Shown here piece by piece: positions 8,688-18,500 of a stretch of 64,000 nt of DNA; position 1 is the stretch's first letter, and the number at the start of each line of letters is the position of its first letter. Location of the stretch: positions 248,001 to 312,000 of the forward strand of contig DATLOC010000041.1 of assembly GCA_035536455.1 (NCBI GenBank). The letters are read 5' to 3'. Source of the stretch: DASUNQ01 sp035536455 (GTDB lineage: Bacteria > Acidobacteriota > Thermoanaerobaculia > Multivoradales > UBA5704). The notes beneath the pieces are model-generated. The model made no database searches. It had not been told where the DNA came from and saw only the letters and a program-made list of their open reading frames with translations. The position numbers and the translations under genes are program-made.

Positions 8688-10360
8688 GAGCCGCGCTCCT
8701 CGCCGCCGGCTGCCTGATCGCCCTCGCGCCGGCGCTGCCGGCGGCGGCTACGCCGCCCGAATCCCCGCTCACCTGCCCCGGCGTCTCCCTTACCGAGGTG
8801 ACCGCCGCGGCCGGGATCGACTTCCGCCACCGCTCCGGCGCCTCGCCGCTCAAGCACCTGCCCGAGACGATGGGCGCCGGCCTCGCCTGGGTCGACTACG
8901 ACGGCGACGGCTGGCTCGACCTCTACCTCGTCCAGTCCGGACCCTTCCCGCCGGACGGCTCGGCGGCGGCCGCCAACCGCCTCTTCCGCAGCCGCGGGCC
9001 CGACGCCGCCGGGCGGGTGAGCTTCGAGCCGGTCGCGGACGACGGCGGCGCCGGCGGCCGCGAGTACGGCCAGGGGGTGGTGGCGGCCGACGTCGAGGGG
9101 GACGGCGACGTGGACCTCCTGGTCACCAATTTCGGGCGCGACGCCCTCTTCGTCAACGACGACGGCGGCCGCTTCGCGCCGGCGGAGGCGAGCGGGCTCG
9201 GCCGCCACCCCGGTTGGAGCTCCTCGGCCGCCTTCGCCGACGGCGACGGCGACGGCGACCTCGACCTCTACGTCGCCCGCTACGTCGAGTACGACCCGGC
9301 GCGGCCGCTCTTCTGCGGCGACGCCAAGAGCGGCCGCCGCGAGTACTGCGACCCTTCGCTCTTCACCGGCGCCCCCGACCTCTACTTCCGCAACGGCGGC
9401 GGCGGCGCCTTCGCCGAAGCGGCGCGCGAGGCCGGGTTGGCCGACCCGCTGGGCAAGGGCCTCGGCGTCCTCTTCGTCGATCTCGACGGCGACCTGCGGC
9501 CCGAGGTCTACGTCGCCAACGACCAGACGATCAACCTGCTCTTCGCCAACCGCGGCGGCGGGCGCTTCGAGGACGTCTCGCTGCTCTCGGGCACCGCGGT
9601 CAACCGCGACGGCATGGCCGAGGCGGGGATGGGGCTCGCCGCCGCCGACTTCGACGGCGACGGCGACGCCGACCTCGCGGTCACCAACTTCGACTTCGAG
9701 ACCAACACCCTCTACCGCAACCTCGGCGGCCTGCAGTTCGAGGACGACTCGGCCGAAACCGCCTTCGGGCCGCCGTCGCTCAACCTCCTCGGCTTCGGGC
9801 TCGCGGCCCTCGACCTCGACCTCGACGGCGACCTCGACTACTACATCGCCAACGGCCACGTCTTCGAGCGCCCGCCGCGCCAGGGGGTGACCTACGAGCA
9901 GCCGAGCCTCGTGATGTTCGGCGACGGCCGCGGCCGCTTCACCGCCACGACCTGCCCGGTCTACGGCGGCGGCCGCCCGGGGCTCGGGCGCGGCCTCGCC
10001 GCCGCCGACTACGACAACGACGGCGACCCCGACCTCGGCATCCAGAACAACGACCGGCCGCTGGCGCTGCTGCGCAACGACGGCAAGCCGGCGGCCGGCT
10101 GGGTGGGCGTGGCGCTGCGCGGGCGCGGCGGCAACAGCGAAGGGATCGGCGCGAAGGTGCAGCTGCTTACCTCCGCCGGCACGCAAACCCGCTGGGTGCT
10201 GGCGGGGGAGAGCTACCTCTCATCGGGCGACAAGCGGGCGCTCTTCGCCCTGCCCACGGGCGCGCGGGCCGAAGCGGTCGAGGTGACCTGGCCTTCCGGC
10301 GCCCGCCAGCGGCTGGTCGCGCCGCCCGCCGGGCGCTACCTGACGCTGGTCGAGCCCTAG
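8684..10360 (+). CDS. CRTAC1-like FG-GAP/ASPIC-UnbV protein
   Basis: 558 residues from a GTG start inside the GTGA overlap. A signal peptide (residues 1-21, ending AAATPP) leads into a domain starting with the family hallmark for this protein class, F-x-H-x-S-G, then ETMGAGLAWVDYDGDG. At least six blades follow with Ca-binding D-x-D-x-D-G-D loops (VDLDGDLRP, DFDGDGDAD, DYDNDGDPD). The C-terminal ASPIC/UnbV segment has SEGIGAKVQL, GESYLSSGDKRALFAL and VTWPSGARQ. It is more compact than the 735-residue paralogue because it lacks the helical N-terminal region. Exported and probably surface-associated; biochemical function unknown. Confidence 0.92.
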   Translation: MRAALLAAGCLIALAPALPAAATPPESPLTCPGVSLTEVTAAAGIDFRHRSGASPLKHLPETMGAGLAWVDYDGDGWLDLYLVQSGPFPPDGSAAAANRLFRSRGPDAAGRVSFEPVADDGGAGGREYGQGVVAADVEGDGDVDLLVTNFGRDALFVNDDGGRFAPAEASGLGRHPGWSSSAAFADGDGDGDLDLYVARYVEYDPARPLFCGDAKSGRREYCDPSLFTGAPDLYFRNGGGGAFAEAAREAGLADPLGKGLGVLFVDLDGDLRPEVYVANDQTINLLFANRGGGRFEDVSLLSGTAVNRDGMAEAGMGLAAADFDGDGDADLAVTNFDFETNTLYRNLGGLQFEDDSAETAFGPPSLNLLGFGLAALDLDLDGDLDYYIANGHVFERPPRQGVTYEQPSLVMFGDGRGRFTATTCPVYGGGRPGLGRGLAAADYDNDGDPDLGIQNNDRPLALLRNDGKPAAGWVGVALRGRGGNSEGIGAKVQLLTSAGTQTRWVLAGESYLSSGDKRALFALPTGARAEAVEVTWPSGARQRLVAPPAGRYLTLVEP

Positions 10361-12336
10361 CCGCCCGCCGCGGCCGGCTCGACGACTTCCAGCGTCGAGT
10401 TGACCTTCACCTGGCTCCCCGGCACCGTCTGCTTCTCGCCGGAGGGCCAGACGACCTCGACCTTCTCGACCGCGGCGGCGTCGCCGAGGCCGAAGTAGAG
10501 CGGCATCACGCTCTGCGACAGGTACCCCGACTTGCCGTCCTGCTGGCGCGTCTGGGTCCTGCCGCCGGCGGTCACCTTGACCAGGGCGCCGAGGCCGTCG
10601 CGGTTGGAGCGCGTGCCGCGCAGGTCGACCTCCAGCCAGCGCAGAGCGGGCTTGCGCTCGGCGAGGTCGCTGATGAAGACCTGCGGCTCGGAGTTGAAGT
10701 CGCTGGTGACGATGTCGAGGTCGCCGTCGCGGTCGAGGTCGAAGAGCGCCGACGCGCGGCTGCCGAGCGTCGCCAGCACCTCCGTCATGCCCGTCGCGTC
10801 CTTGCACAGGTCGAGCGCCCTGTCCGCCCCGGCGCAGTCGAAGGTCATCCACGGCGTGTGCGTGCGGCCGCCGCGGCGCGGCTCGACGCCGACGACGAAC
10901 TCGGCGTCGAGGAACTTCTCGCCGCGGTCGTTGAGCAGCAGCGAGTTGATGCCGTAGCGGAAGGGGTAGTTCATGCTGGAGGTGATGAAGACGTCCTCGA
11001 AGCCGTCGGCGTTCAGGTCGCCGACGCTCAACCCCCACGGCCAGAAGTTCTCCAGCCCCATGCCTTCCGACAGCTCGACGAACTTCCCCTCCCCCAGGTT
11101 CTTGTAGAAGGAGTTGCCCCAGACGTTCTTGCCGTCGTCGGGGATGTTCGGGGGGGTAACCTTCAGCTTCTCCTCGTCGGGGGCGAAGACGCGCGACATG
11201 TCGGAGTGCATGTCGGTGATGAGGAGGTCGAGCAGGCCGTCGTTGTCGTGGTCGAACCACTTGATCCCCATCGCTCCCCACGAGGTCTTCGGGAAGTGCG
11301 CCGCGGTGCGGTCGACGAAGCGCTTGCCGCCTTCGTTCTCCAGGTAGTGGTTGTGCCCCTGCATGTTGAGGACGTAGAGGTCGGGCCAGAGGTCGCCGTC
11401 CCAGTCCACCAGGCTGGCGTCGCCGGCCCAGCCCTCGTCCGGGATGCCGGCCGCTTCGGTGACGTCGGCGAAGCGGAGCTTGCCGGTGTTGCGGTAGAGG
11501 CGGGAGAGCTCGGTGCGGTCGGGGAAGTTGTGGCTCGAGAAGGCGTCGGCGCGGCCGACGTAGAAGCCGCCGCGGCCCACCTCCTCGGTCGTGTACTTGC
11601 CGACGTTGACCAGGAAGACGTCGAGCAGGCCGTCGCGGTCGTAGTCGAAGAAGACCGACCCCGAGGAGTGGCCGACGTAGCCCAGGCCCGACTGCGCGGT
11701 AACGTCCTTGAACTTGCCCTTGCCGTCGTTCTCGTAGAGGACGTTGCCCTTGCGCACGGTGGTGACGTAGAGGTCGGCGTCGCCGTCGTTGTCCATGTCG
11801 GCGAAGGAGCCGGCGACGCTGATGCGGTCGGGCATCGCCACGCCGGCCTCGCCGGTGACGTCCTTGAACTTGCCGCCGCCGAGGTTCTTCCACAGCTCGT
11901 TGTCGCCGAGCTGGGAGAGGAAGTAGAGGTCGAGGAGGCCGTCGCCGTCCACGTCGGCCACTAGCAGGCCGTTGCCGTGGTCGTAGTGGACCGCCTTGTA
12001 GGTCTTGCCGGCGTCGTCGACGATCTCGTGCTTGAAGGTGATGCCGCTCTCCGGCTGGAGGTCGGTGTAGCGGAAGTCGTGGAAGACCTTCCAGCTCTTG
12101 GCCGCCGCGACCTGTGCGTCGCGCCGCGCCGGCAGGGTGGCCACCCCGGCGTCGACCGGCGGACGGAGGATCTGCTTCGGCTTCGCGTCCGGCGCCGCCT
12201 GCGCCGCCGGAGCAGGTTGGGCGGGCGTGCCGTGGTCGTGCTGCCGGGCCGAGAGCGCGGCGGGCAGGGCGCAGAGCGCCAGCGCGCAGGCGAGCGGGAG
12301 CGAGAGTCGACGCAGGGGAAGCTGGTCAGGATGCAT
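10357..12336 (-). CDS. CRTAC1-like FG-GAP/ASPIC-UnbV protein
   Basis: 659 residues. The ATG has a GGAGGA Shine-Dalgarno 9 nt upstream (complement of 12346-12351). The signal peptide covers residues 1-30 and is followed by a His/Ala/Pro-rich linker. At least eight FG-GAP blades carry D-x-D-x-D-G loops (DVDGDGLLD, DMDNDGDAD, DYDRDGLLD), and a C-terminal ASPIC/UnbV domain ends with VVWPSGEKQ. It is the third CRTAC1-like gene in 10 kb and lies 56 bp after the sulfatase-like gene in the same direction, probably as the last member of that operon. It converges on the previous CRTAC1-like gene; the two stops share CTAG. Confidence 0.92.
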   Translation of the reverse strand: MHPDQLPLRRLSLPLACALALCALPAALSARQHDHGTPAQPAPAAQAAPDAKPKQILRPPVDAGVATLPARRDAQVAAAKSWKVFHDFRYTDLQPESGITFKHEIVDDAGKTYKAVHYDHGNGLLVADVDGDGLLDLYFLSQLGDNELWKNLGGGKFKDVTGEAGVAMPDRISVAGSFADMDNDGDADLYVTTVRKGNVLYENDGKGKFKDVTAQSGLGYVGHSSGSVFFDYDRDGLLDVFLVNVGKYTTEEVGRGGFYVGRADAFSSHNFPDRTELSRLYRNTGKLRFADVTEAAGIPDEGWAGDASLVDWDGDLWPDLYVLNMQGHNHYLENEGGKRFVDRTAAHFPKTSWGAMGIKWFDHDNDGLLDLLITDMHSDMSRVFAPDEEKLKVTPPNIPDDGKNVWGNSFYKNLGEGKFVELSEGMGLENFWPWGLSVGDLNADGFEDVFITSSMNYPFRYGINSLLLNDRGEKFLDAEFVVGVEPRRGGRTHTPWMTFDCAGADRALDLCKDATGMTEVLATLGSRASALFDLDRDGDLDIVTSDFNSEPQVFISDLAERKPALRWLEVDLRGTRSNRDGLGALVKVTAGGRTQTRQQDGKSGYLSQSVMPLYFGLGDAAAVEKVEVVWPSGEKQTVPGSQVKVNSTLEVVEPAAAGG

Positions 12337-12392
12337 CGCTGGGGGTCCTCCGGAAAGCGGCGGGGAAGCCTAGCACCTCGCGCCCGCGCGGC

Positions 12393-14489
12393 CTAGCCGC
12401 CGAGGCCGCGGAGCAGGCGCCGCGCCTCGGCGAGATCGGCGGCGAAGCGGGGCGCGGGGGCGGTGGCGAGGAACCGCTCGAGGGCGGCGCGGGCCTTGGC
12501 CCGCTCGCCGGCTTGGGCGGCGACGACGCCGAGGTTGTAGAGAGCGTCGAACTGCCGCGGATCGAGCGCCGCCGACCGCTCCCACGCGGCCAAGGCGGCA
12601 GGCACCTCGCCGAGCTGGTAGCGGGCGACGCCGAGCGTGTTCCAGGCGATCGGCAGCCCGGGGTTGGCGGCGAGCGCGCGCTCGAGGTGCGCCGCGGCCT
12701 GCCGCGGCCGCCCGGCGGCGAGCGCCACGGCTCCGAGGCTCTCGAGGGCCTTCACGTTCTCCGGGTCGCGCGCCAGCACCCGCTCGAGCTGCGCCTGCGC
12801 CTCGGCGAGCCGGCCGCTGGTGTAGTAGGCGGCAGCGAGCGCGTTCATCGCCTCCAGGTCCTCGCCCGGCGCGGCCACCGGCGCGAGGACGCGCACCGCC
12901 TCCTCCGCCCGTCCATGCTCGGCGAGCGCGAGGCCGAGCTCGCGCACCAGGGTCGGCGTCGCCGCGCCCCGCGCCAGCGCCTCCTGGAGCACCGCCACCG
13001 CCTCGCCTACCCGCTCCTGCTGGCGCAGGATGAGGGCCAGGTGCTCGTAGCCGGCGCTCATCTCGGGTCGCGCCGCCACCACCTCCCGCGCCAGCGCGGC
13101 GGCGGCGGCGAGGTCGCCGCGCGAGTAGAGGTCCACCACCTGGTGGAGCTGGCGGTCGAGCGCGACCAGGCGCTTGGGGTCGTCCGCGGCCGTGAAGCGC
13201 GTCTTGCCGCCGGCGGACCCCGCGAGGTAGCCGAGGCTGCGCAGGCGCGCCGCTTCGTCTCCCGAGACCGCGCCCCCGCGCGGCGGCCACACCGCCTCCC
13301 GCGGCAGCGCCGCGCGCAGGGCGTGGACCGTCCGCCGCTGGCGCTCGACGAGGTTGCGGCCCTCGGCCGGGTCGGCGGCGAGGTCGTAGAGCTCGGGCAG
13401 CGGCAGCTCGATCAGCTTGTCCTTGCCGCCCAGGACGCCGCGCAGCGGCGCCCAGCCGCGGTTGAGGTACGGCGAGAGCGCCTCGAAGTAGAGCTGCCGG
13501 CCGGGCGGCCCCGGCGGCCCCAGGAGCGACCGCCCGGGGAGCCCCGCCGGGGCCTCGACGCCGACCGCGGCGAGGAGCGTCGGCAGCAGGTCCACGTGCC
13601 CCGCCGGCCGGCGGTCGGTCCCCGGCTCGACGCCGGCCCCCCAGAGGACCAGCGGCACCTTGAGCGTCGCCTCGTAGGCGAAGAGCCCGTGGCTCACCTC
13701 GCCGTGGTCCCCGAGCGCCTCGCCGTGGTCGGCGGTGACGGCGACGAGCGCCGGCTTCTCCTCGCCGGCGAGGAAGGGCCCGAGCAGCGGCGCGAGGTAC
13801 GCGTCCGTCGCCGCCACCTCGCCGAGGTAGGGGTCGGCGGCGTACCGCGAGGCGAAGGGCTCCGGCGGCGCGTACGGCGCGTGCGGATCGTAGAGGTGGA
13901 CCCAGAGGAAGCGCTTCTTGCCGGCGTTGGCGCGCCACCAGGCGAGGGCGGGCGCGACCACCCGGTCGCCGGGGCGCTCGGCGATGACGAAGGCGGTGGG
14001 GGCCGACCCCTCGGGGTAGCGGTCGTCGTAGACGTCGAAGCCGCGGCCGAGGCCGAAGCGGGCGTCGAGCGGGAAGGCGGCGACGAAGGCGGCGGTGGCG
14101 TAGCCCGCGCCGCGGAGCAGCGTGGCGAGGGTGGGGAAGCGGGGGGCGAGCGTGAAGCCGCTGTTGTCGCGCACCCCGTGCTGGTGCGGGTAGAGGCCGG
14201 TGAGGATGTTGGCGTGCGAGGGGAGGGTCACCACGTTGTGGGCGTGGGCCACCGGGTAGGTCCGCCCGGCGGCGGCGAGGGCGTCGAGGACGGGGGTCTC
14301 GACCCCGCGGTTGCCGGCGAAGCCGAGGGCGTCGTGGCGGAGGGTGTCGAGGGTGACGAGAACGACGTCGGCGCCGCGCGCGGAGCCCTCGCCGGGTCCC
14401 GCGCGCCGCGCCAGGAGCCACCACACCCCGCCGCCGGCCAGCGCCGCGAGGAGCAGCGCGGCCGGCGCCAGGGTGCGGCGGTTCATCAC
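12393..14489 (-). CDS. Sulfatase-like (alkaline phosphatase superfamily) protein with C-terminal TPRs
   Basis: 698 residues from GTG at 14489, or 697 from the adjacent ATG; both overlap the upstream stop. An N-terminal hydrophobic stretch (about residues 7-26) acts as signal or anchor. The PF00884 domain shows VTLDTLRHD (metal Asp47), GVETPVLD and TADHGEALGDHGE. At the position of the formylglycine precursor it has VTLPSHANILTG, with Thr87 and His91 replacing Cys/Ser and Arg, exactly as in the paralogue at 5191-7347. The C-terminal third is TPR repeats. Substrate unknown; a phospho- or sulfo-transfer role in the periplasm is inference. Confidence 0.87.
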   Translation of the reverse strand: MMNRRTLAPAALLLAALAGGGVWWLLARRAGPGEGSARGADVVLVTLDTLRHDALGFAGNRGVETPVLDALAAAGRTYPVAHAHNVVTLPSHANILTGLYPHQHGVRDNSGFTLAPRFPTLATLLRGAGYATAAFVAAFPLDARFGLGRGFDVYDDRYPEGSAPTAFVIAERPGDRVVAPALAWWRANAGKKRFLWVHLYDPHAPYAPPEPFASRYAADPYLGEVAATDAYLAPLLGPFLAGEEKPALVAVTADHGEALGDHGEVSHGLFAYEATLKVPLVLWGAGVEPGTDRRPAGHVDLLPTLLAAVGVEAPAGLPGRSLLGPPGPPGRQLYFEALSPYLNRGWAPLRGVLGGKDKLIELPLPELYDLAADPAEGRNLVERQRRTVHALRAALPREAVWPPRGGAVSGDEAARLRSLGYLAGSAGGKTRFTAADDPKRLVALDRQLHQVVDLYSRGDLAAAAALAREVVAARPEMSAGYEHLALILRQQERVGEAVAVLQEALARGAATPTLVRELGLALAEHGRAEEAVRVLAPVAAPGEDLEAMNALAAAYYTSGRLAEAQAQLERVLARDPENVKALESLGAVALAAGRPRQAAAHLERALAANPGLPIAWNTLGVARYQLGEVPAALAAWERSAALDPRQFDALYNLGVVAAQAGERAKARAALERFLATAPAPRFAADLAEARRLLRGLGG

Positions 14490-15445
14490 AGGTCCTTGAG
14501 GAAGTCCTTCACCTCGGCCGCCTTGTCGTGGGTCGGGGCGATCTCGAGGAGCTTCAGGAAGTCGGCCTTGGCCTCGGCGGTCTTGCCCTGCGCGAGCAGG
14601 GTCAGGCCGCGGAAGTAGTAGGCGTCGGGCAGCTCCGGGTTCTCCTTGACGACGCGGTCGAACTGCGCCTGGGCGCCCGCCATGTCGCCCTCGTTGTACT
14701 TCTTGATCCCGATGTTGAGCAGCGTGTCGGGGGCCACGGTCGCGCCCTGCGGCAGCTGCGCCAGGTACTTCTGCGCGTCCGCCTCGCGCCCTTCGGCGAC
14801 CAGGATGTCCACTAGCAGGCGAAGCGTCTTCTCGTCCCCCGGCTTGAAGACGAGGGACTCCTCGAGGGTCTTGACGGCCTCCGCCTTCTTCCCCTCGGCG
14901 GCGTAGGTCTGGGCGATGCCGAACATCACCGGCGCCTTCTTCTCGGTTTCCTCGATCTCGGCCAGCGCCTTCTGGTACTCGGCGCGCGCCTCGGGGAACT
15001 TGCCCTGGGTGAGGAACGCGTTGCCCTGCGTGATGGCGGTGGCGGAGGCGCTGGCCTTCACCGCGTCCTGCGAGGGCGCCTGCGCCACGGCGGGGCGGAG
15101 CTCGATGCGCAGCGTCTCGGCCTGGCCGAAGCCGCCCTCGATCACCTTGGTGGCGCCGGCCGCGGTGTTGTAGCCCGAGGCCTCGATGGTGATCTCCCAG
15201 TTGCCGGTGGCGAGACCGGCCACGGCCCAGCGGCCCTTGTCGTCGGTCTTGGTGCCCTCGGGGCCGTCGTTCTTCCCGGCGCGGCGGACGGTGACGGCGG
15301 CCCCGGCCACTGGCTTGCCTTCCGTGTTGGTGACGATCCCCTGCACCCGACCGCGGCCCTTCCAGTCCTGCGCCGAGAGCGGCAGGACGACGGCCGTCGC
15401 GAGAACGGCGATCAGCAAGAGGATGGTGCGGAGTCTGCTCGGCAT
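14486..15445 (-). CDS. Exported protein with carboxypeptidase-regulatory-like domain and TPRs
   Basis: 319 residues. The start has a strong AGGAGGG Shine-Dalgarno (complement of 15454-15460) 8 nt upstream. The signal peptide (residues 1-25, ending PLSAQ) is followed by a CarboxypepD_reg-like beta-sandwich (about 30-118: GRVQGIVTNTEGKPVAGAAV, then DDKGRWAVAGLATGNWEI). Five or so TPR units run from about residue 138 to the end. The beta-sandwich is often found in surface or TonB-associated proteins, and the TPR tail suggests a scaffold. It heads the operon that continues with the sulfatase-like and CRTAC1-like genes. Confidence 0.85.
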   Translation of the reverse strand: MPSRLRTILLLIAVLATAVVLPLSAQDWKGRGRVQGIVTNTEGKPVAGAAVTVRRAGKNDGPEGTKTDDKGRWAVAGLATGNWEITIEASGYNTAAGATKVIEGGFGQAETLRIELRPAVAQAPSQDAVKASASATAITQGNAFLTQGKFPEARAEYQKALAEIEETEKKAPVMFGIAQTYAAEGKKAEAVKTLEESLVFKPGDEKTLRLLVDILVAEGREADAQKYLAQLPQGATVAPDTLLNIGIKKYNEGDMAGAQAQFDRVVKENPELPDAYYFRGLTLLAQGKTAEAKADFLKLLEIAPTHDKAAEVKDFLKDL

Positions 15446-15499
15446 ATCAAAGGCCCTCCTTGGCGTGGGCTGCGAAGTCTACCCCGGGGCGCCAAAACG

Positions 15500-15530
15500 A
15501 AAAAAAACCGCCGGGGTATTCCCCCGGCGG
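15500..15530 (-). terminator. Rho-independent terminator of the TonB receptor gene
   Basis: Read on the minus strand, a perfect 9-bp stem CCGCCGGGG/CCCCGGCGG (complement of 15522-15530 and 15508-15516) with a 5-nt loop is followed directly by eight T residues (complement of 15500-15507). It lies downstream of the TonB receptor stop and upstream of the next operon, which separates the two transcripts. Confidence 0.9.
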
Positions 15531-15575
15531 CCTGAAGCGGCGGGGCCGAGGCCCCGCCGATCGGGTGTCTCCGAT

Positions 15576-18500
15576 TTACCGGAAGCTGATCCGCGCGCCG
15601 ATCCGGAAGATGCGCGGGTTGACGATCTCGGTGACGTGATCGCCGTTGTTGGAGTTGGCGACGCGGCCGCCCGTCTCGGTGACTCCGCGGAGGGCGATCT
15701 GGCGCTGCAGCACGTAGGCCTCGTTCATGAGATTGAAGCCGTCCAGGCCGAGCGTCAGGCCGAACTCGCCGAAGTTGAACTCCTTCTCGATGCGGCCGTT
15801 GACGATGATGATGTCGTCGTTGCGGAAGCTGTCGGTCTCGGGTGAGACGCGGATGGACCGCGTGCCCACGCCGTCGCCGAAGATGGCGCCGCCGACGTTG
15901 ACGACGTACGGAACGGCGTAGCCCTCACGACCGTTGATGTTGGCGGCGACGTTGAAGCCCCAGGGCGCCTGCGGCGCGATCTGGTAGAGGCCGCTGACAT
16001 CGAACGACCAGCCCGGGCTGATCCAGATGCCGCCCTTCGAGCCCGAGCCGGTGCCCGAGCCCGACAGCACCGTCGACCCGTCCTCGAAGCTGCCGTTCGG
16101 GTTGATGTGCGGGCTGATGATGGCGCTGCTCGGAACGTCCCACTCCCACTCGGACTGCGTCACGTGGCCGCGCAGCAACCAGTTGTTCGAGAGCCTCTTG
16201 TTGAAGGTGAAGCTGAGGCCCAGGTAGTTCTGCTCGCGGTCGCCGTTGAACAGGTGGCTGCCGCCGAACGTGGTAAGGCCCGGCCGGAGGCGGTACAGCG
16301 GCACCCGGAAAGGCGTCCCGTCCGGCAGCGTGCCGGTGATGTGGTCGAACAGCACGAAGTCGTCGCGGTTGGACGGGCGGCCGAGGGAGCCGGTGGGCGC
16401 TCCGGCGAACACCAGCGGACGCGACGGCTGAGCCTCGGCGCCCTGGAGGATGTCCGAGTAGATCCGGTAGGTCGCGTTGAGGCCGATCACGAACTCAGGC
16501 ATGAGCGCGTGCTCGACACCCAGCACCAGCTCGTCCGTCATCGGCGGATCGAGGCTGGAGTCGACCGAGCTGACCGACTCGAAAATCTCGGGGTGGGCCG
16601 GGTCGAAGCCGGCGAAGCCGTAGAAGTCGCCGACTTCGTTCCGCGTGAGGAGGTCGTCGCCGTTGTCGTTCCAGTAGAAGTAGCCGTACCGGTAGGTGCC
16701 GGCACTGAGCTGCTCGACGATGGCGCTGTGGAGCTGGTCGGCGAAGCGGGCGTAGCTGGCCCGCAGCAGCGTCTGGCGCTCCTCGCCCAGCGCGTAGGTG
16801 AGGCCGACGCGCGGGGTGATCGACGACCAGTCGTACGGCATGTCGACCGCCGGGACGACACCGCCCGGGATCAGGGTCGGGAAGGTCCGGTGGTCCGGCA
16901 CGACCGTGGAGTTGATCTTGCCCTCCTGGAGGTCGTAACGGAGGCCGAAGTTGGCCGTCAGGTTCCCCAGGGTCATCGTGTCCTGGAGGTACAGGTTGGT
17001 GTAGTCCATCTCGTTCTCGACGTTGCGGTCGGTGCGGGCGAACCCGGTGCCGCCGAACGGCTTGGTGCCGACGAGGCGGTCCCTACCGCCCCAGGCCGAG
17101 AAGGAAGTGACGACGGCGTTGCGCAGCCCGACCCCGAACTTCAGGTTGTGGTTCGAGCTGCCGGCGTTGAAGAAGTAGTCGCCGTCGATCTTGGCCTGCT
17201 CCTGCGGGCGCTCGGTGAGGTAGTCGAGGAAGCTGTGCTTCCAGATCGCGCTGTTGTCCCACACCGTGTTGTTGCCCTCGGTGCCGCCGACGGGCGTCAG
17301 GCCGAAGCCGCCGTCGACGAACGAGGCCATGCCGGAGAGGTAGAAGCTCGAGTTGAAGATGTGGGTGTCCTCGAGCTTGTAGATCGGCGTGCCGCCGGCC
17401 TGGTTCCAGGTGGTGGCGGGCTCGCGGGTCGGACTGGCGTTGCGGCCGGACTTCACCTTGTCGCCGAAGTGGTAAAAGGCGATACCGGAGTTGTTGCTGG
17501 CGATCTGGGCGTTGAGCTTGATGGCGTAGGCGGGCAGCTCGGTGAAGTCGTGGAACCCGGGCTCGGTCGCCCGCGCCGGGTTGCGGACGCCCGCCAGGGT
17601 CAGCAGGTCGACTTCCTGCGTCCCCCACGAGCCCCACACCCACAGCCGGTCCTTGATGATCGGACCGCCCAGCTCGGCGCCGAAGTCCTTGACGTCGATG
17701 ATCTGGTTGCCCTGCTGGAAGATCGGCTGGGCGCGGTTGTTGTTCCACGGCCCGGCCCGGCCCAGATCGCCCTGATCGAAGTCGAGGTCGGCCTGGTCGA
17801 TGGTGTCGTCGGTCAGCAGGTAACGGCCCGAGCCGCGCCACTCGTTGGTGCCGCGCTTGGTCACCATGTTCATGGTGACGCCGCCGGTGGCGAGGGTCAC
17901 GTCGGTGCCGCCCGTCGAGACCTGCATCTCCTCGAACGAGTCGAAGTTGTAGTAGGTCGGCGACGAGCCGACGGCGCCCATGTCGGTGATGATGACGCCG
18001 TCAACCGACCAGTTCGAGTTGTTGCTGTTGGTGCCGGGGCTGATGAACTGCGACTGCTGGCCGCTCTCGTTGCCGCCGACGTTGACGCGGTCGACGAGCA
18101 CGCCGGGAGCCTGCTGCAGGATGACCCACGGGTCGCGCGCGGTCGGGATCTTCTCGAGCTCGACCTCGCTGACCGTGGTGCCGGTGGTGATCTTGCGCTC
18201 GTCGAGGATCGGGCTCTCGGCCGTGACGGTGATCACGTCCTCGACCGCGGAGCTCATCGTCACCTCAATGTTGGTGTTGCGGCCAACGCTGACGGTGATG
18301 TTCGGATACTCGACGGTCCCGAACCCCTCGAGGGCGGCCGAGAGCTGATAGCTGCCGGCCGACAGACCGAGGAAGCGGAACCCGCCCTGAGCGTCGGTCA
18401 CGAAGACCTGCGGGGCGCCGCCTCCCGTGAGGGAGATGGTGACTCCCGGCAGGGCCGCGCCCTGCTCGTCCTCGACGGTCCCGAACACGTTGCCGGTCGT

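Noticed and set aside
15539..15558. Second GC palindrome (GGCGGGGCC/GGCCCCGCC) as a terminator
   Set aside because: No T-run on either strand and only a 2-nt loop; the adjacent hairpin with eight T residues explains termination.
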